Shown here piece by piece: positions 31,855 through 40,023 of a stretch of 64,000 bases of DNA. A program made the translations under genes and the position numbers. The stretch comes from an uncultured Collinsella sp. (GTDB taxonomy: Bacteria; Actinomycetota; Coriobacteriia; Coriobacteriales; Coriobacteriaceae). The DNA lies in assembly GCA_900542085.1 (NCBI GenBank), contig UQMK01000012.1, positions 1 to 64,000 of the forward strand, read 5' to 3'. Positions within the stretch are counted from its first letter, which is position 1. Each line of letters opens with the position of its first letter. Under the pieces are notes generated by a model. The model was not told the DNA's origin. It ran no database searches and saw only the letters and a program-made list of their open reading frames with translations.

Positions 31855-33804
31855 ATGGAGTCCTCTGCCTATCCGATGCTCTTTAGCCCGATCAAGGTCG
31901 GTACAACCGAGGTCAAGAACCGCGTCTTTATGCCGCCGGTGTCCACCAACCTGGCCGATCATGGCTATGTGACCGATGACTTGGTCGATCATTACCGTGC
32001 CCGCGCCAAGGGCGGCGTGGGCCTCATCATCACCGAGGTCGTGACGGTCGAGCCCACCTATACCTATCTGCCGGGTGACATGTGCTGCTACGACGACACG
32101 TTTATCCCCGGCTGGGAAAAGCTCGCCGCGGCCGTCCACGAGTATGGCTGCAAGATCATGCCGCAGCTCTTCCACCCCGCCTACATGGCCTTTAACATTC
32201 CGGGCACGCCGCGCCTGATCGCTCCGTCCTTTGTGGGCCCGTCCTATGCCCGCGAGGCGCCGCGCCCCATTACGGTGGATGAGATCCACGAGCTCACGCA
32301 TCAGTTCGGTGACGCTGCCGTTCGTATGCAGAAGGCTGGCGTCGATGGCGTCGAGGTCCATGCGGCGCACGCCCACGGTATGCTCGGCGGCTTTTTGACT
32401 CCGCTCTACAACAAGCGCACCGATGAGTACGGCGGCTCGCTCGACGCCCGCATGCGCTTCCTGCTCGAGGTCATCGCCGAGATTCGCGAGCGCTGCGGCA
32501 AGGACTTTATCATCGACGTCCGCATCTCGGGCGATGAGTACACCGACGGCGGTCTGACCCTCAACGACATGATCTACGTCTCGCGTCGCCTGGAGAAGGC
32601 CGGCGTCGACATGATTCATGTCTCGGGCGGCACCACCATCAAGCGCGGCTCTGCGATTCCCGCCGCCGGTACCCAGCAGGCCTCGCACGCCGCCTGCTCG
32701 CGCGAGATCAAAAAGCACGTCAACATTCCCGTCGCCACCGTCGGCCGTATCAACGAGGCCTGGATTGCCGAGGAGCTGATCGAGGACGGCGCTGCCGACA
32801 TTTGCATGATGGGCCGCGCCAATCTGTGCGATGCCGAGTTCTGCAACAAAGCCGCTGCCGGCAACGCCGACGACATCCGCCCCTGCATTGGCTGCCTGCG
32901 CTGCCTGAACGGCATTATGTTTGGCAAGCGCATCTCCTGCACCGTCAACCCGGACGTGGAGCGCGACGAGGCCGGCTACGAGCCTGCCGCCGAGGCTAAG
33001 AACGTACTGGTTGTGGGCGCTGGTCCTGCGGGCATGGAGGCAGCCTACATTGCCGCCAAGCGCGGTCATAACGTGGTGCTCGTGGACAAACAGGACGAAC
33101 CGGGCGGCGAGATGCGCATCGCAGCCGTTCCGCCGGCAAAGCAGGAACTCACCCGCGTGATTAAGTATCAGTACCGTCGCCTGGCCGAGGTCGGCGTCAC
33201 ATGCGTCTTTGGTACCGAGCTTTCGGCCGAGGACATTCAGCGCGACTACGCCGGCTACGAGGTTGTCCTGGCTTATGGTGCCGAGCCCATCGCTCCGGCC
33301 TTTATGCAGGGCTTTAAGCAGGTTATGACGGCTGACGACCTGCTGGGTGGCAAGGCTTTCCCGGGCAAGAAGATCGTCATCGTGGGCGGCGGCACCGTCG
33401 GCTGCGAGACGGCCGATTATCTGGCCCCGCTGGTCAATGACCTCTCGCCGGCCAATCGCGATGTCACCGTCATCGAGATGACCAAGACGCTCGCCGCCAA
33501 CGAGGGCGGCGCCGGCCGCGCGGTGCTCATCACGCGCATGCTCTCCAAGGGTGTCCACGTGCTGACCGAGGCCAAGGTGACCGAGATCACCGAGGATACC
33601 ATCAGCTACGAAAAGGACGGCGAGGTCCACACCATCACCGGTGCCGATACGTTGGTGCTTGCCATGGGCTACCGTCCCAATACCAAGTTGGCCGACGACC
33701 TGGCGGCAGCCGGCGTTACCACCCACGTGCTGGGCGATGCCCAGAAGTGTGGCAACATCCGCGATGCCATCGGCGATGGCTACAAGGTTGCCTGCGAGCT
33801 CTAG
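31855..33804 (+). CDS. OYE-family NADH:flavin oxidoreductase with FAD/NAD domain (FadH/BaiCD-like)
   Basis: 649 residues. FMN TIM barrel (LFSPIKVGTTEVKNRVFMPP; GVDGVEVHAAHAHGMLGG; NKRTDEYGGSLDARMRF), a 4Fe-4S site and a C-terminal FAD/NAD(P) domain (VLVVGAGPAGMEAAYIA; IVIVGGGTVGCETADYL). Enzymes of this layout reduce enoyl groups in 2,4-dienoyl-CoA, bile acids or phenolics. The Fe-S cysteines read CIGCLRC, that is C-x2-C-x2-C-x11-C, one residue shorter than the usual C-x2-C-x3-C. The start at 31855 has GAAAGGA upstream. Substrate unknown; not obviously linked to pectin. Confidence 0.87.
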   Translation: MESSAYPMLFSPIKVGTTEVKNRVFMPPVSTNLADHGYVTDDLVDHYRARAKGGVGLIITEVVTVEPTYTYLPGDMCCYDDTFIPGWEKLAAAVHEYGCKIMPQLFHPAYMAFNIPGTPRLIAPSFVGPSYAREAPRPITVDEIHELTHQFGDAAVRMQKAGVDGVEVHAAHAHGMLGGFLTPLYNKRTDEYGGSLDARMRFLLEVIAEIRERCGKDFIIDVRISGDEYTDGGLTLNDMIYVSRRLEKAGVDMIHVSGGTTIKRGSAIPAAGTQQASHAACSREIKKHVNIPVATVGRINEAWIAEELIEDGAADICMMGRANLCDAEFCNKAAAGNADDIRPCIGCLRCLNGIMFGKRISCTVNPDVERDEAGYEPAAEAKNVLVVGAGPAGMEAAYIAAKRGHNVVLVDKQDEPGGEMRIAAVPPAKQELTRVIKYQYRRLAEVGVTCVFGTELSAEDIQRDYAGYEVVLAYGAEPIAPAFMQGFKQVMTADDLLGGKAFPGKKIVIVGGGTVGCETADYLAPLVNDLSPANRDVTVIEMTKTLAANEGGAGRAVLITRMLSKGVHVLTEAKVTEITEDTISYEKDGEVHTITGADTLVLAMGYRPNTKLADDLAAAGVTTHVLGDAQKCGNIRDAIGDGYKVACEL

Positions 33805-33820
33805 TCAACCCCTTGATGCA

Positions 33821-33843
33821 TGGCGCCTGTCCCCGCGGCGCCA
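33821..33843. repeat. short hairpin with conserved CCTGTCCCC loop
   Basis: Arms TGGCGCC (33821-33827) and GGCGCCA (33837-33843). On the minus strand the middle reads GGGGACAGGCGCC, close to GGGGACAGGCACC at 61840. Confidence 0.55.
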
Positions 33844-33856
33844 GTCGACAGATAGC

Positions 33857-33896
33857 AAAAAGCGGAGGTCGTTCCGTACGTGGGACGACCTCCGCT
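33857..33896 (-). terminator. terminator of dhuI
   Basis: 15-bp stem 33861-33875 with 33882-33896 (one mismatch); on the minus strand it is followed by TTTTT. Between the convergent OYE gene and dhuI. Confidence 0.85.
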
Positions 33897-33922
33897 TGCG
33901 TTGGCAGCAATGAGCCGTGCGA

Positions 33923-34564
33923 TTAGAGGCCCAGGATCTCCTTGACCTTGGCGATGATGGCCTCGTCGGTTGCGTTGGCAAAGAAGTACTCCTGGAAGTG
34001 CTCGCCGGCAAGTGCGCCCTTCACCAGGTCCTGATCGATCTCGCCCAGGACGTCGACGAGCGGACGCATGGTCACAGCGCGCACGCCGTCGAGGATCTTC
34101 TTGTTGCGCTGCTCGGGCTCAACACGCTCGGCGGGGTAGCCGTTGCCCGAACCAAAGCCAAAGAGCTTCTCGAAGGTGTACTCAAGGTTGAGCTCCTGGC
34201 CCCAGCCGTTCTTAAGAGCGAAGGGCATGGCGACGGCGTTGCCGTCGTTGACCTGGGCAAAGGTGTAGGCGTCGAGCGGGTCGGCAACGTGGCCGCACAG
34301 CACGCCGGGGAAGGAGTTGCAGGCGAGCATGGCGCCCTCGCCGGTGCCGCAGCCGGTCACGACGTAGTCGGCAGCACCGGAGTTCAGCAGCACGGCGGCA
34401 AGAATGCCGTTCTGCACGTAGGTGAGAGGCTTGGAATCGGCGTCGGCGTACATGCCGTAGTTAAAGACGGTGTGGCCCATGGGATCGACAACCTTCTTAA
34501 GGGCAGCCTCGATCATGGGGTTCTTGGAGTTCTGAGAGTTCTCATTGATCAGAGCGATTTTCAT
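33923..34564 (-). CDS. dhuI: DhuI-type 4-deoxy-5-hexosulose-uronate isomerase (RpiB family)
   Basis: 213 residues, RpiB/LacA/LacB fold: MKIALINENSQNSKNP, VTGCGTGEGAMLACNSFPG, GHVADPLDAYTFAQ and a long C-terminus (EYFFANATDEAIIAK). This matches the streptococcal DhuI group, which replaces the cupin KduI. It isomerises the product of unsaturated uronate to 2,5-diketo-3-deoxygluconate in the cytosol, and DhuD then reduces it. Transcribed leftward, 202 bp after dhuD, with a long palindrome between them. Confidence 0.85.
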   Translation of the reverse strand: MKIALINENSQNSKNPMIEAALKKVVDPMGHTVFNYGMYADADSKPLTYVQNGILAAVLLNSGAADYVVTGCGTGEGAMLACNSFPGVLCGHVADPLDAYTFAQVNDGNAVAMPFALKNGWGQELNLEYTFEKLFGFGSGNGYPAERVEPEQRNKKILDGVRAVTMRPLVDVLGEIDQDLVKGALAGEHFQEYFFANATDEAIIAKVKEILGL

Positions 34565-34644
34565 GATAGATAACCTTCCACTATTTTCTAAATTAATTGT
34601 TAGTTATGTTGCGTGGCATCTCTAACAGAGAGGCCGCTCTGCGG

Positions 34645-34752
34645 GCGGTGGACGATAAGATCTGTCGCGAGTTCCGCACGAGCCGAAGAGCACTTAATGT
34701 GCTCTTCGTGCGAGTCAGGACTGTTCGAGCAGCAGACCTTATCGTCCGCCGC
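34645..34752. repeat. 108-bp branched palindrome between dhuD and dhuI
   Basis: Outer 20-bp arms 34645-34664 and 34733-34752 differ at two positions, both transitions. Inside is a hairpin whose arms (34675-34680 plus 34686-34693, with 34699-34712) close on TTAAT. It probably modulates dhuD-dhuI transcript ends. Confidence 0.75.
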
Positions 34753-34766
34753 CTCGCCCAGACGTC

Positions 34767-35600
34767 TTACTGCGGTTGCTTGCCGATGTAGGCCAAGATT
34801 CCGCCGTCGACGTAGAGGATGTGGCCGTTGACGAAGTTCGATGCATCGGAAGCCAAGAACACGGCGGGGCCCTTCAGATCCTCGGGCGTGCCCCAACGGG
34901 CGGCCGGCGTCTTGGCAATGATGAACTGGTCAAACGGGTGGCGGCTGCCGTCGGGCTGCGTCTCGCGCAGGGGTGCGGTTTGCGGCGTGGCGATGTAGCC
35001 GGGTCCAATGCCGTTGCACTGGATATTGGCCTCGCCAAACTCCGAGCAGATGTTCTTGGTGAGCATCTTGAGTCCGCCCTTGGCGGCGGCATAGCCGGCG
35101 ATGGTCTCGCGACCCAGCTCGCTCATCATCGAGCAGATGTTGATGATCTTGCCGTGGCCCTTGGCGATCATGCCGGGCAGGCAGGCCTTGGACACGATAA
35201 ACGGTGCGTTGAGGTCAATATCGACGACGCGGCGGAAGTCCTCGGCGCTCATGTCGAGCATCGGGGTGCGCTGGATAACGCCGGCGTTGTTGACCAGGAT
35301 GTCGGGCGTGGTGCCAAAGTCGGCCTCGATCTTGGCGATGAGCTCGGCGACGACGGCCTCGTCGGTGACGTCTGCCACGTAACCATGAGCCTCAAAGCCC
35401 AGCTCGCGGTAGTGCTTCTCGGCCTCGGCTACCTTGTCGGCGTGACGTGCGTTAAAGGCGATCTTGGCGCCAGCCCCTCCGAGCGCCTCGGCGATAGCCA
35501 TGCCAATGCCATAGGTGGCGCCGGTTACCAGTGCGACCTTGCCGTCCAGACGGAAGCTGTCCATGCCAAACGTAAAGTTGTCAGAATTCTTATCGGCCAT
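34767..35600 (-). CDS. dhuD: 2-keto-3-deoxygluconate dehydrogenase, KduD/DhuD-type SDR
   Basis: 277 residues, short-chain dehydrogenase: GATYGIGMAIAEAL (cofactor), NNAGVIQRTPML, and SMMSELGRETIAGYAAAKGG with the catalytic Ser-Tyr-Lys. It reduces 2,5-diketo-3-deoxygluconate to 2-keto-3-deoxygluconate, feeding KdgK and Eda. The start at 35600 has GGAG upstream; the longer in-frame start at 35636 was not used. The promoter region carries an AGTAAACCGGTTTTGT operator (35646-35661). First gene of the dhuD-dhuI pair. Confidence 0.88.
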   Translation of the reverse strand: MADKNSDNFTFGMDSFRLDGKVALVTGATYGIGMAIAEALGGAGAKIAFNARHADKVAEAEKHYRELGFEAHGYVADVTDEAVVAELIAKIEADFGTTPDILVNNAGVIQRTPMLDMSAEDFRRVVDIDLNAPFIVSKACLPGMIAKGHGKIINICSMMSELGRETIAGYAAAKGGLKMLTKNICSEFGEANIQCNGIGPGYIATPQTAPLRETQPDGSRHPFDQFIIAKTPAARWGTPEDLKGPAVFLASDASNFVNGHILYVDGGILAYIGKQPQ

Positions 35601-35645
35601 CTTGCTCCAATCTTTGTGGAATGACTGACAGTGCAAGTGTCGGCT

Positions 35646-35661
35646 AGTAAACCGGTTTTGT
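35646..35661 (-). promoter_or_regulatory. LacI-type operator upstream of dhuD
   Basis: AGTAAACCGGTTTTGT, near-palindrome of the GTAAACCRGTTTAC type shared with 36872, 36953, 38948 and 58489. Confidence 0.65.
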
Positions 35662-35764
35662 CAATGATGGTTTAGAATTCATCACTTTACGTGCCAAATA
35701 AAGATATTGCTCGGTAGGCAATATAGGTAAATTGGTTTTTCAATTTGTCATATGCCATGCGGAG

Positions 35765-35794
35765 GCGGCTCGTTTGCGGCAACAAGCGAGCCGC
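35765..35794 (-). terminator. hairpin downstream of the LacI gene
   Basis: GCGGCTCG (35765-35772) with CGAGCCGC (35787-35794) and inner TTTG/CAAG pairing. No T run on the minus strand, so termination is uncertain. Confidence 0.5.
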
Positions 35795-35810
35795 TATAGC
35801 CTGCATAGGG

Positions 35811-36833
35811 CTAAAGGGTGCTTTCGTTCCACTGAATATGGCAATCGAGTACCTGATGCGTTTCGACTTGCTCTTTCTCGGCAATTAGGTCGAGCAAGAT
35901 GCGCGCCGCAGTCTTGCCTTCTTCGCGAGCGGGTTGTTCGACGACCGAAACCGAGGGGGAGGCGACGCCGACCCACTCGGTGTTGTCGAAGCCCAGCAGG
36001 CCCACGGTATCGGGCATAAGATGGTAATAGGCCTTGCAGCATTTATAAATCTCGGGCAAGGCCCAGCAGTTGGGGGCAAAGATGAGCGTCGGCGTCGTCC
36101 CGTCAATGCTCGATGTCAAAAAGCTTTCAAGCTTCTCGCTGTCTACCTGGTCGTTTTCAATCAAGAATTGCGTAAAACCAAGATCATGCGCCTCGAGTGC
36201 GTCAACAAAGCCGCTAAAGCGCTCAATGCGGCTGGAAATCAATCCCGGCGTTGCGGTAATGACCAAAAACCTTCGATAGCCCTTTTCGATGCATGCCTCG
36301 ACGGCTCGGTACGAGGCTTCGTAATTATCCGTCTTGACCCAGTTGGAGCTAAAGTCGTACAGCTTGGAATCGATAAAAACGAGGGGTTTGCCGCTGTCAC
36401 TGATAGATTTGCTAATTTCTTTAAAGCGGGCGGTCGGCTGCACGATAAAGCCGTCGACGCCTAACGCGATAAGGCGATCGATGTAGGCGAGCTCATCTTG
36501 CTTGTCAAAGTTGGAGGCGCAGACTAGCATGCGGTAGCCCTCCTTACTGGTGACAGTATCGATGCCTTTGACCAGCTGGTTTGCAAACGTGTTGGTGATG
36601 TCGCCGATGATCACGCCGATCATCTGGCTATTCTTGGCATTCATGCCGCGGGCGAGGGGGCTTGGCTCATACCCGGTATCGTGGATGGCCTTGCGGATGC
36701 GCGCCTGCGTATCTTCGCTCATGCGGTCGGTCTTGCCATTTAGGTAAAAGGAAACCGTAGTCTTGGACGTGCCAGCCATGGCGGCGATCTCTTTGATCGT
36801 CACACGCTTTTTCGCATTGGTTTGGCTAGCCAT
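35811..36833 (-). CDS. LacI-family regulator, probable repressor of unsaturated-uronate genes
   Basis: 340 residues. HTH VTIKEIAAMAGTSKTTVSFYLNG, hinge PSPLARGMNAK, and a sugar-binding effector domain. It lies between dhuD-dhuI and the PTS/hydrolase cluster, as RegR-type LacI repressors do in streptococcal hyaluronan loci. Its own upstream region has GTAAATCAGTTTAC (36873-36886), suggesting autoregulation. The same operator type occurs at the dhuD, DUF2264, PTS and kdgK/LacI promoters. The ATG at 36833 fits the HTH position. Confidence 0.85.
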   Translation of the reverse strand: MASQTNAKKRVTIKEIAAMAGTSKTTVSFYLNGKTDRMSEDTQARIRKAIHDTGYEPSPLARGMNAKNSQMIGVIIGDITNTFANQLVKGIDTVTSKEGYRMLVCASNFDKQDELAYIDRLIALGVDGFIVQPTARFKEISKSISDSGKPLVFIDSKLYDFSSNWVKTDNYEASYRAVEACIEKGYRRFLVITATPGLISSRIERFSGFVDALEAHDLGFTQFLIENDQVDSEKLESFLTSSIDGTTPTLIFAPNCWALPEIYKCCKAYYHLMPDTVGLLGFDNTEWVGVASPSVSVVEQPAREEGKTAARILLDLIAEKEQVETHQVLDCHIQWNESTL

Positions 36834-36871
36834 GGGAGGGCTTCTTTCTACGGGGGATTACTTGGATAAAT

Positions 36872-36888
36872 TGTAAATCAGTTTACCA
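36872..36888 (-). promoter_or_regulatory. LacI-type operator, autoregulatory
   Basis: TGTAAATCAGTTTACCA, palindrome centred 47 bp upstream of the LacI start. Confidence 0.6.
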
Positions 36889-36952
36889 TTGCACGTCGAT
36901 AGCAGATAGGGGGCAAAGCGTTGGCTATGCGCTTATCAACAACGGGGGAATA

Positions 36953-36970
36953 ATCGGTTTACGTAACCGT
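36953..36970 (+). promoter_or_regulatory. LacI-type operator upstream of the DUF2264 gene
   Basis: ATCGGTTTACGTAACCGT, containing CGGTTTACGTAACCG, about 50 bp before the gene start. Confidence 0.6.
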
Positions 36971-37020
36971 TTGCCTATACAAAAGATATGATGGGAAAAA
37001 CCGTAAAAAGGGGGAGGATT

Positions 37021-38835
37021 ATGGAGACAGCACGCCAGCGCTATTCGCTTTCGACGAGGGACGATCTTTTGTCCTGGGTGCTCGATCTGCTTCCTGATCC
37101 GTTTATGTGCCCCGATAATATTGGCGCTTCGTTTCGAGCGCCCATTCGTCGCTTTGAATGGGGTTCTCGCCCTCTCTGGGCAGTTTTTTCATTGGTAAAA
37201 GGTGGCGTGTCACCGGAGGAACCTCGTATTAAACCTTATTTTGACTACATTGCAAAAGGTTTAACGCCGGGTGACCCAAACGCGTTTACCGATCCTACGC
37301 TCGAAACACGACAAATCGTCTTTGAGCAGGTCGTGTATGGATATGGCCTGCTGTGTCTTGGTGACGAGCTGCTTGACCGTTTAAGTTCCGTGCAACAAGA
37401 GCGTCTTGTCTCGTGGCTCAACGTTGCAAATAAGATTGAACTTCCGTGGGGAAGCTGGTATCTCGCGCGCGTGCTTATCAACTGCGGCTTGCGCCAATGC
37501 GGCCTTGCCTATGATGCCGATCGCCTGGCGGCGGATGTCGCAGCCGTCGAGAACATGTATGTCGGCAATGGATGGTATGAGGATGGTACCCCTTTTCAGC
37601 TTGATACATATATCGGCTCGGCATTTCACCTCATTGCGTTGCTGCTTGAGCGCTATGCCCGTTCAAATCCGCTTGTTGACTGCATCGAGCGCGCAAAGGC
37701 TTTTGCGGCAGACTACCGCTACTGGTTTGATTCGTGTGGCAGGGCGTTGCCGTTTGGGCGCAGCTTGACCTACCGCTTTGCCCAGGCGGCATTTTGGAGC
37801 GCTGCGGCACTCATGGGTGAAAGGATCGCCCCTGCTGCCGAGATAAAAGACCTGCTATGTCGTCATCTTTCGTGGTGGTACGACTCTACTGGGCGTGACT
37901 GCCTTTCATCCATTGGATATGGCTACCCTGGCGCGCCCATACGCGAGGATTACTCCAGCCCCGGAGCCTCCTTTTGGGCATTTAGGGCGTTTGTCGTCTT
38001 GGCGCTGCCTCAGGACGATCCGTTTTGGGGCATTGAGCCGCATGCTTTCAAACTCAAGCAGTTGCATGTCGAAAACGAGCCTGGCGTGTTGATTGAGTCC
38101 GGCGAGCGCCATACCTATATGCTTTCGGCAAAACAGTACTGCGCCTCGGGCCTCATGGGGCGCTACTCAAAGTACGGCAAGTTGTGCTATTCGACGGCGT
38201 TTGGATGGAACGCGTCGGTCGATGGAACTGGAATCGGCAATTTTGCGGTCGATAGTTCCCTGGCACTTTCGGTCGCCGGGACCGATCAGTTTGCAAGTCG
38301 CGGCCGTATCGAGGGCTACGAAATCCATGACGGTTATGCCTATAGTCTGTGGGGCTATGGAGCGGTTGCACGTGTCGAGACCTGGTTAGTTCCGGTCGAC
38401 GAGTTTAGGCATATACGCATCCACCATGTCGAGTCTTCGGTTCCCTTGGAGACCTACGAAGGTGGTTTTCCAGTATTTGGCTGGAGTTCAAAGTTTGACT
38501 GCGCCGAGCGAAATCAGGGGTCTATCAGGCTTGCACGTAACATGTCGGCGCCGGGCGGCGATGACGATAATTGCGGGCAAGTGGCGGGCATCGAGGATAT
38601 TTTGGCATGTCGCGACGAGATAGAGCGCAAGCTTAGGCAGGTCGGTCTTGGAGCGCTGGTCGAATCGTTTGCCGGCGAATGGGATGGGCGTGAGGCGGTT
38701 GCCGTGCGCCAAAACCCTGCAACGAACATCTACAGCTGTGAGCAGAATGCCGTTCCGGCATTGAAGACCAGAATGCCTGCGACCGCATTTCACCTGGGAT
38801 GCATGGTTTACGGAGATCCTGGAAGTCAAAATTGA
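37021..38835 (+). CDS. DUF2264-family glycosidase-like protein (first copy)
   Basis: 604 residues, no signal peptide. The N-terminal two thirds has the alpha/alpha-barrel look of DUF2264 (SRPLWAVFSLVKGG; WGSWYLARVLINCGLR; DGTPFQLDTYIGSAFHL; LPFGRSLTYRFAQAAFW); the rest is beta-rich. I recall this family being listed by CAZy as GH154, with beta-glucuronidase activity reported for some members. Here it would attack a uronic-acid-containing oligosaccharide in the cytosol. The start at 37021 has GGGGGAGG upstream. Divergent from the LacI gene, with an operator between; a second member of the family ends the cluster at 50.9 kb. Confidence 0.78.
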   Translation: METARQRYSLSTRDDLLSWVLDLLPDPFMCPDNIGASFRAPIRRFEWGSRPLWAVFSLVKGGVSPEEPRIKPYFDYIAKGLTPGDPNAFTDPTLETRQIVFEQVVYGYGLLCLGDELLDRLSSVQQERLVSWLNVANKIELPWGSWYLARVLINCGLRQCGLAYDADRLAADVAAVENMYVGNGWYEDGTPFQLDTYIGSAFHLIALLLERYARSNPLVDCIERAKAFAADYRYWFDSCGRALPFGRSLTYRFAQAAFWSAAALMGERIAPAAEIKDLLCRHLSWWYDSTGRDCLSSIGYGYPGAPIREDYSSPGASFWAFRAFVVLALPQDDPFWGIEPHAFKLKQLHVENEPGVLIESGERHTYMLSAKQYCASGLMGRYSKYGKLCYSTAFGWNASVDGTGIGNFAVDSSLALSVAGTDQFASRGRIEGYEIHDGYAYSLWGYGAVARVETWLVPVDEFRHIRIHHVESSVPLETYEGGFPVFGWSSKFDCAERNQGSIRLARNMSAPGGDDDNCGQVAGIEDILACRDEIERKLRQVGLGALVESFAGEWDGREAVAVRQNPATNIYSCEQNAVPALKTRMPATAFHLGCMVYGDPGSQN

Positions 38836-38848
38836 CGCACATGTATCC

Positions 38849-38878
38849 GGTAAACGGTAGGAAAATGACCGCCAACGG
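38849..38878 (-). promoter_or_regulatory. CCGTT-N16-CCGTT box, minus strand, upstream of the PTS promoter
   Basis: On the minus strand CCGTT at both ends of the same 30-bp frame, ending ACCGTTTACC. Fourth member of the family. Confidence 0.55.
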
Positions 38879-38930
38879 TCAAACGCCAAATAGTTTTTGA
38901 AAATGGCTGCATTTTCTTCAACATCTTCTG

Positions 38931-38963
38931 TACAATGCAAACCGGTTAGTAAACCAGTTTGCT
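38931..38963 (+). promoter_or_regulatory. PTS operon promoter and LacI-type operator
   Basis: TACAAT -10 at 38931-38936, then overlapping half-sites AAACCGGTT and AGTAAACCAGTTTGCT (38948-38963). An operator just downstream of the -10 would block initiation. Confidence 0.65.
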
Positions 38964-38987
38964 AAACAAGAAACCAAGGGGAGACAG

Positions 38988-39419
38988 ATGAGCAAACAGG
39001 TCGTATTGATTTCACACGGAAAGTTGTCCGCCGGTGTTGCCGATGCCGTCGCCATGGTGTTTGGCAAAAACGAGGAGCTCTCGTATTTGGGACTCGCGCC
39101 CGACGGAAATGTCGTCGAGCTCATCGGGGGCTTGCGCGATCGTGTGGCGGCAAGCCCGAACGATCAGTTCATCGTGATTGCCGATATCTTTGGCGGAAGC
39201 GTTTGCAACCAGAGCCTGCAGCAGCTCTCTGAGTTCGACAACGTCGTGCTTCTTTCGGGTCTGTCAATGGGTCTCGTGCTTTCGATCTTGGCAATGCCCG
39301 GCGAGCTTTCGCAGACTCAGATCGATCAGGCGGTCGCTGACGCGCAGGCAGGCACCAAGGTCGTCGAGCTTATTAAAGCAGACGCTCCGGTCGATAGCGG
39401 CGAGGACGATTTTTTCTAA
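38988..39419 (+). CDS. PTS EIIA component, mannose family
   Basis: 143 residues, EIIA-Man fold: VVLISHGKLSAGVADA with phosphorylated H10, then FIVIADIFGGSVCNQS. It accepts phosphate from HPr and passes it to EIIB. A strong AAGGGGAG site precedes the ATG. First gene of EIIA-EIIB-EIIC-EIID. Confidence 0.93.
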   Translation: MSKQVVLISHGKLSAGVADAVAMVFGKNEELSYLGLAPDGNVVELIGGLRDRVAASPNDQFIVIADIFGGSVCNQSLQQLSEFDNVVLLSGLSMGLVLSILAMPGELSQTQIDQAVADAQAGTKVVELIKADAPVDSGEDDFF

Positions 39420-39470
39420 GCGATAACGTACAGCACAAGACCGAACGGTTTGAGGTTAAGGAGTATCAGC

Positions 39471-39953
39471 ATGATTAGTATGGCACGCATCGATGACCGT
39501 CTGATTCATGGACAGGTCGCCGTCAAGTGGAGCAAGGAGCTCGGTATTAGCCGAATCATCGTGGCTTCCGACAGCATCGCTAAGAACGCTGTCCAGGTCG
39601 CCGCTCTTAAGGGCGCTGCGCCCGCTGGCGTCAAGGCAGCCATCCTGCCGATCGAGAAGGCGCAGAGCATTCTTAACGACCCGCGCTCCAAGGATATGAA
39701 GATTCTGCTCGTCTCCAATGACCCGCGTGACATCCTCGCCGTGTTTAACGGTATCGAGGAGCGTCCGGTGCTCAACGTTGCCAACTATGGCCGTATCAAT
39801 GGACCCATCGCCGGCAAGCAGAAAGTCTCCGACTCGGTTTATCTGACCGATGACGACAAGACTGTTCTGCATGAGATCGCGGACATGGGCGTCGAGATTA
39901 TCCATCAGCCGGTCCCCGAGAACGACCGCAAGGATCTCATGAGCCTTATCTAG
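39471..39953 (+). CDS. PTS EIIB component, mannose/sorbose family
   Basis: 160 residues: ARIDDRLIHGQVAVKWSKEL with phosphorylated H13. It transfers phosphate to the sugar moved by EIIC/EIID. AAGGAG precedes the ATG at 39471. In streptococcal hyaluronan clusters this EII family imports unsaturated disaccharides; here the GH88 gene downstream suggests a similar unsaturated uronyl oligosaccharide. Confidence 0.92.
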   Translation: MISMARIDDRLIHGQVAVKWSKELGISRIIVASDSIAKNAVQVAALKGAAPAGVKAAILPIEKAQSILNDPRSKDMKILLVSNDPRDILAVFNGIEERPVLNVANYGRINGPIAGKQKVSDSVYLTDDDKTVLHEIADMGVEIIHQPVPENDRKDLMSLI

Positions 39954-40023
39954 GCAACCGCGTTTGCGGTAGAGGCCTTGCCGCGAACGATTGCAATACG
40001 TATGAATGTGAAGGGAGAACGTA

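Noticed and set aside
36946..36971. CCGTT at 36967 as a further member of the CCGTT-N16-CCGTT family
   Set aside because: There is no CCGTT 21 bp upstream; this CCGTT belongs to the GGTTTACGTAACC operator.
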